Source: Pieris napi (Eukaryota > Arthropoda > Insecta > Lepidoptera > Pieridae). From it: DNA of 64,000 nucleotides. The notes beneath the pieces were generated by a model. The model had not been told where the DNA came from. It was given only the letters and a program-made list of their open reading frames with translations, and did no database searches. This document shows positions 61,501 to 64,000 of the stretch, one piece after another. A program made the translations under genes and the position numbers. The first letter of the stretch is position 1, and the number at the start of each line of letters is the position of its first letter. The DNA is taken from positions 2,812,501-2,876,500 of the forward strand of contig NC_062250.1 of the NCBI RefSeq assembly GCF_905475465.1, read 5' to 3'.

Positions 61501-61878
61501 TTTTACGTCGACAATGAGGTGGTGGTACTGTAAGAAATCTGCTCCCAGGATTGGCTTGGACACATCTGCTACGACGAATTTCCATGTGTATGGTCTTCGG
61601 AGGTTAAGATCGAGTGTGAGTGACTTCTCTCCGTATGTAGGAATTACAGTATTGTTAGCGGCGTAGAGTTGAAACGGCAATGGTTTTTCGCGTGAGCCTT
61701 TTTTCTTTGGTAACACGGAGATATTGGCTCCTGTGTCGACCAAAAAGGTAAGTTTTGTTACCCTGTCGGTAACGAAAAGGCGGTGTGATGATTCGGTAAC
61801 GCCAGTTCCCGCCGCGGCCAGCGTTACTTTTAGTTTTCCGACTGGATAATAGGCTTGACACTGCACGGTGGTGCGCAT
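58555..61878 (-). CDS. pol: Pol polyprotein (protease, reverse transcriptase, RNase H, integrase)
   Basis: 1107 residues, uninterrupted. The protease active site is [12 protein letters not shown] (Asp48). The reverse transcriptase spans about 195-440, with the catalytic FVDD at 344-347. RNase H spans about 490-615 ([24 protein letters not shown]). The integrase has the zinc-binding His689, His693, Cys723 and Cys726, and the DDE triad Asp754, Asp814 and Glu850. A GPY-like segment ([15 protein letters not shown]) follows. Near the C-terminus a [12 protein letters not shown] unit is repeated about five times (about 58640-58760). The stop TAG is formed by the first bases of the 3' LTR. One oddity: the usual PFGL-NA motif reads CPGLKNAG, which may weaken the enzyme. 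The open frame and identical LTRs mean a recent insertion. Confidence 0.95.
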   Translation of the reverse strand: MRTTVQCQAYYPVGKLKVTLAAAGTGVTESSHRLFVTDRVTKLTFLVDTGANISVLPKKKGSREKPLPFQLYAANNTVIPTYGEKSLTLDLNLRRPYTWKFVVADVSKPILGADFLQYHHLIVDVKNRRLIDGKTQLVTNAQLSTAGIPTVRSIDIGQNYHSILADFPGTTRLTSMKLSPKHSVEHFIETNGPPLHCRPRPIAPHRYEMVRKEFQNMINQGLCRPSKSPWASPLHVVPKKSGELRVCGDYRRLNAITKPDRYPIPRIRDFTYQLAGKKIFSTLDLNRAYQQLPVSEQDVEKTAIITPFGLFEFPRMCPGLKNAGQTFQRFIHEVLRELDYVFPFVDDLLIASIDEEEHRKHLRTVLQRLEEYGITINPSKCVFGQPTVKFLGHQVTAEGIQPPQEKVQAITDFPKPQTVEELRRFLGMINFYRENIKDAATIQAPLNTYLHNIKKRDKTKIDWTAESSQAYEACKESIKNAALLAHPSHHATLAIFSDASDKTAGAALNQFVNNTWQPLGYFSKKFSDAQTRYSTYDRELLAIYMAVKHFRKMFEGREIIIFTDHKPLTFAYTKANTNSESPRRTRQLLYISEFTTDIRHISGSQNAAADALSRIDAITCPSPIDYNQLAIAQERDSDTMQALSLQSNLSFKEVNLPASNIKLLCETSTSYIRPYLPEEYRRTAFDAVHNVSHPGIKTTRKLITQRYFWPSMNADVGKWAKVCLQCQRAKIQRHTTSPLSIFSPTERFEHVHIDIVGPLPTAATGHRYLVTMIDRATRWPEAYPLCEITAEDVAKAVYEGWISRFGCPATITTDQGRQFESRVFASLSRLLGIEKTRTTSYHAQCNGIIERWHRVLKAALKARLQTARSWINELPTVLLGLRAAMRSDTGVSAAQLTYGCNIRLPGDFLSTNRDNIIMDSAYIDQLRDAIRNLQPMPNQPHSNTKHIFVHRDLQTCEYVFVRIDAVKKPLQAPYDGPYRVLKRDSKIFTLQLPNRETKISIDRLKPAYTIAEPDVPTDTIPSTCNKQITSSANELHKPSHSLKHQNDSNLKHQKDNNLKHQNDNNLKHQNDNDLKQQGIGNNSIPTRTTRRGRVIRLPVRFARGGIL

Positions 61879-62243
61879 TTCTTCGCGTCCATACCGTAGC
61901 GATGATGGTAGTAGCAGTATGGCATTGGAGACTTTTTGCGACTTCGGTCTTCCATCTGCGACCCTCGTTGGTTTTCGTTACGATTTGTAGATGCGTTCTG
62001 CGAGCGTGATTGTAAACGGTGGCGAGGGCGACGGTTGCGATGGTTGTCGCAAGGTTGTGCTCGTAGCTCAGCAACTTCCGAAGACAATCTTCTTATTTCA
62101 CCGATGAGTGTGTCGATGGTTGGCTGTTGCGGATGCGGTGGTGGCACGCGGAGCGACAGTGAAATACCGGAGGCTTCCTGGCTCGACGGTGTTGATGAAG
62201 TTAGACGCTCTGCACCGGAATTTTCTGTTGTCGACATCTTCAA
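61830..62243 (-). CDS. gag: Truncated Gag (nucleocapsid kept, capsid missing)
   Basis: The structural protein of the element is normally about 300 residues or more; here it has 137. After a Ser-rich start, the segment ISLSLRVPP matches the entry into the capsid. The next residues, however, already belong to the region downstream of it ([20 protein letters not shown], a short coiled coil), so the capsid seems deleted without losing frame. The C-terminal zinc motif, CYYHHRYG then KKC then PPC, is the CHCC form of the CsRn1 group. It overlaps pol by about 48 bases in a -1 relation, so Pol is probably made by frameshifting. The leader from LTR to ATG is only about 73 bases. Confidence 0.75.
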   Translation of the reverse strand: MKMSTTENSGAERLTSSTPSSQEASGISLSLRVPPPHPQQPTIDTLIGEIRRLSSEVAELRAQPCDNHRNRRPRHRLQSRSQNASTNRNENQRGSQMEDRSRKKSPMPYCYYHHRYGMDAKKCAPPCSVKPIIQSEN

Positions 62244-62296
62244 TGTTCTTGGTATTCTTCTCGGGTTTGTTCTTCTCGGGTTGTTCTTCTCGGGGT

Positions 62297-62314
62297 ATCA
62301 CGTCGGGGTCACCA
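62297..62314 (-). other. Primer binding site for tRNA-Trp
   Basis: On minus, TGGTGACCCCGACGTGAT begins two bases inside the 5' LTR. It is the exact complement of the conserved animal tRNA-Trp 3' end plus CCA. Confidence 0.85.
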
Positions 62315-62316
62315 CT

Positions 62317-62906
62317 TTAGGGATGTTTGCTTGATGTTGACTGGTTCAGAATTATTTGGTCGATGTTAAAATAAAACTCCCTAATTACTTGTAGAGAAGA
62401 GGTGAAGATGGAATAGTGAAATGATTGAATGAATTTTATTTACAAAACTGTGTACAATTATACTTAAAAATTATCCTACACTTACAACTAATATTGACAT
62501 GTGGTGCCAAGATGCGGAGCGTTGATTGGTTGCGCAGGTACCAGAGTAGGCGATAAAACTGCGGCGCGGCAAAAAGTTGGCCTTTTTCTGCACGCAGCCG
62601 TCGAAGCGTACGAACGTGTTCTTCTCAGAACACTTCGGTATCGTAGCAATACGATAACGCTGAAAACTGTCCTTTTCAGGACAAATTATCGTATCTCGAC
62701 TAAACGTCTAACAACTGTCCTTTTCAGGACATATTATTCTTGTTTCACGACGAAAACGTTTGACAACTGCCCTTGTCAGGGCAAATTACCGTGTCTTACG
62801 ACACGATGAAACTGTTCTTTTCAGAACACACGACCGTAACTATTCTGATATGTTCTTGTCTGAACACATCACTGTTTCAATACGACACGTTAATCAATCA
62901 CCTACA
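62317..62906 (-). repeat. 5' LTR
   Basis: It matches 57970-58559 base for base at a constant offset of 4347, including all six hairpins (62617, 62668, 62716, 62768, 62813 and 62851). The flanking GCAAT at 62907-62911 matches the left flank. Confidence 0.93.
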
Positions 62907-62911
62907 GCAAT

Positions 62912-63660
62912 AATAACAATGCCAAAATTCTTGTGTTTTACAATAGGACGTTTTAAGCTAATTGAAGTTTTGCCTTTTAAGAACACTGCTTCAAAGTCAG
63001 TACAACGGGTCTTTCAAATATATTTTCGAACAAATAGAAACATAGGTATTGTGTATGCAATAAACTCAAGGTTTTGCAGATTATTCTAAGATCTAAGCGT
63101 CAAAGTCGTTAGAGACATCCGTTACCTTTACAAACCAAACTATGTCAATAATCATGCACTACTTTAGTGAGGATGATATTTTAGAATTGTACTTTTTTTT
63201 AAAACAAAATGTAGTATATTGCTTAATAAAATAATTTGACATAGGTTATTTTAAAAAAATCTGACATTTTAATTGTCTATACTAAAATATCTCACGATAC
63301 TGTTACTGTTATAATACTTCATGTCACTAACGACGACGTGATGACCAATAAGATATTTAGCAGACGCTCTATCAATCTATTTACGGTGAGCAAGGGTCGT
63401 TTAAATGTCTTTAACGTTCACAAGTCGAAAATGTATTATTGTTACATATCGTCACTGTAGAATGATAACCTCGTATGTCCTGAGAACCAAATATTACAGG
63501 AAACGAAAAATGTTTCATTTCGTCAATGTTCGTTAAAATATTATTGTTTTTTGTCCATAGTTTTAGATGGTAAAAAGGTCTTTATTTATTAATAACATAA
63601 ATAAGTCTTTACTTCATGATTATATCAGTTAATTAACATGAGAGTCTAAAAATAAAAAGG
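62912..63660. other. Spacer without recognisable gene
   Basis: AT-rich with many stops; no exon or RNA gene is supported. Confidence 0.5.
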
Positions 63661-64000
63661 GTGCGTGCACTTATGTACGTGCGTAAGAAGTTATACTTCT
63701 TTGGCATTATTAAAAATAGTTTTTGATTGCATGCAAATAATTAATTACAATTAAATAATCAAAGACTGGAAAAGGAGTCATTATAGTCAATAAAGTTCAG
63801 TTTACATTTGAAAAATTTGATAAATCAATATTTATTATTACTCTCTTACATTAAGTGTAACATAAATTCTATTAAGTATTATTCGAATGTTCTTTTTAAA
63901 ATATGTCCAATGCCGTAGCATCTTCCGTGGGCAACTTCATTCTGTTAATTTTGTGTGACATAGCGCACATCGTAAAATTTCAGTCTCATAAATTTTTAAA
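63661..64000 (-). mobile_element. Second copy of the GAAGTTATACTTC MITE, cut by the window edge
   Basis: 'gtaagaagttatacttcttt', 'tgcatgcaaataattaatta' and 'ttatagtcaataaagttcag' match the reverse complement of 42170-42315. The segment 'gtgggcaacttcattctgtt' and 'tcgtaaaatttcagtctcat' matches the left half of 41915-42315. Confidence 0.65.

Larger units (their letters stand above)
57970..62906 (-). mobile_element. Complete young Ty3/gypsy LTR retrotransposon, CsRn1/Kabuki type
   Basis: 4937 bp in minus orientation. It is flanked by a 5-bp target duplication GCAAT (57965-57969 and 62907-62911). The LTRs (57970-58559 and 62317-62906) are 590 bp each and I found no difference between them. A polypurine tract AGAGGGGGAATCC ends right at the 3' LTR. 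A primer binding site of 18 bases (62297-62314) is complementary to the 3' end of tRNA-Trp. The tRNA-Trp primer, together with a CHCC-type Gag zinc motif and the pol order protease-RT-RNase H-integrase, is the hallmark of the CsRn1 group, which includes Kabuki of Bombyx. There is no envelope gene. The gag is shortened (see its entry). Confidence 0.93.

Noticed and set aside
61655..62334. Open frames of 132-139 codons on both strands over gag
   Set aside because: They are in other frames than the recognisable zinc-motif Gag and show no family features.

Overview
The window is nuclear DNA from an insect, most likely a moth or butterfly (Lepidoptera). Three things support this. The genes are AT-rich and cut by many GT-AG introns. 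The encoded proteins look like insect orthologues. The introns and spacers carry repeats typical of Lepidoptera: a tRNA-derived SINE with the tail motif 'gcgccactga', non-LTR retrotransposon 3' ends with 'ggcggcggtatcacttaacatcagg', and many MITEs. The species cannot be named from the sequence. All exon structures were built by hand from splice signals, reading-frame continuity and remembered family sequences.

Layout: 1-4232 is a repeat-bearing spacer with a decayed LINE reverse transcriptase on the minus strand. TDRD3 (tudor/UBA/OB-fold partner of topoisomerase 3-beta) lies on minus, 4233-7496. It is head-to-head with an Atox1 copper chaperone on plus, 8055-8521. POC1 (centriolar WD40 protein) is on minus, about 8840-11415, head-to-head with Exportin-5 on plus, 12325-27481, in 20 coding exons. 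A 6-kb spacer follows; it contains a 1.6-kb TIR element. Cytosolic leucyl-tRNA synthetase (minus, 33420-46165, 13 coding exons) is head-to-head with an APE1/Rrp1-type AP endonuclease (plus, 46784-52268). A tRNA-Pro(AGG) gene sits antisense in an intron of the endonuclease. HPF1, the PARP1 cofactor, is on minus, 52740-55268, and a possible tiny two-exon gene lies beyond it (plus, 56116-56487). The right end holds a very young Ty3/gypsy element of the CsRn1/Kabuki type (57970-62906) with two 590-bp LTRs that look identical.

The coding genes are housekeeping genes and do not form a single pathway. Two neighbours share a theme: the AP endonuclease makes single-strand breaks during base excision repair, and HPF1 redirects PARP1 to serine ADP-ribosylation at such breaks. 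They are convergent, with 3' ends that nearly touch. Genes alternate strictly in strand, giving a run of short bidirectional promoters and tail-to-tail ends.

No new defence or biosynthetic system was found. The most novel-looking material is in mobile DNA. The young LTR element has lost its Gag capsid region and carries six compensated hairpins in each LTR. The TIR element at 30783-32383 contains an iterated motif. Several foldback elements are nested in introns.
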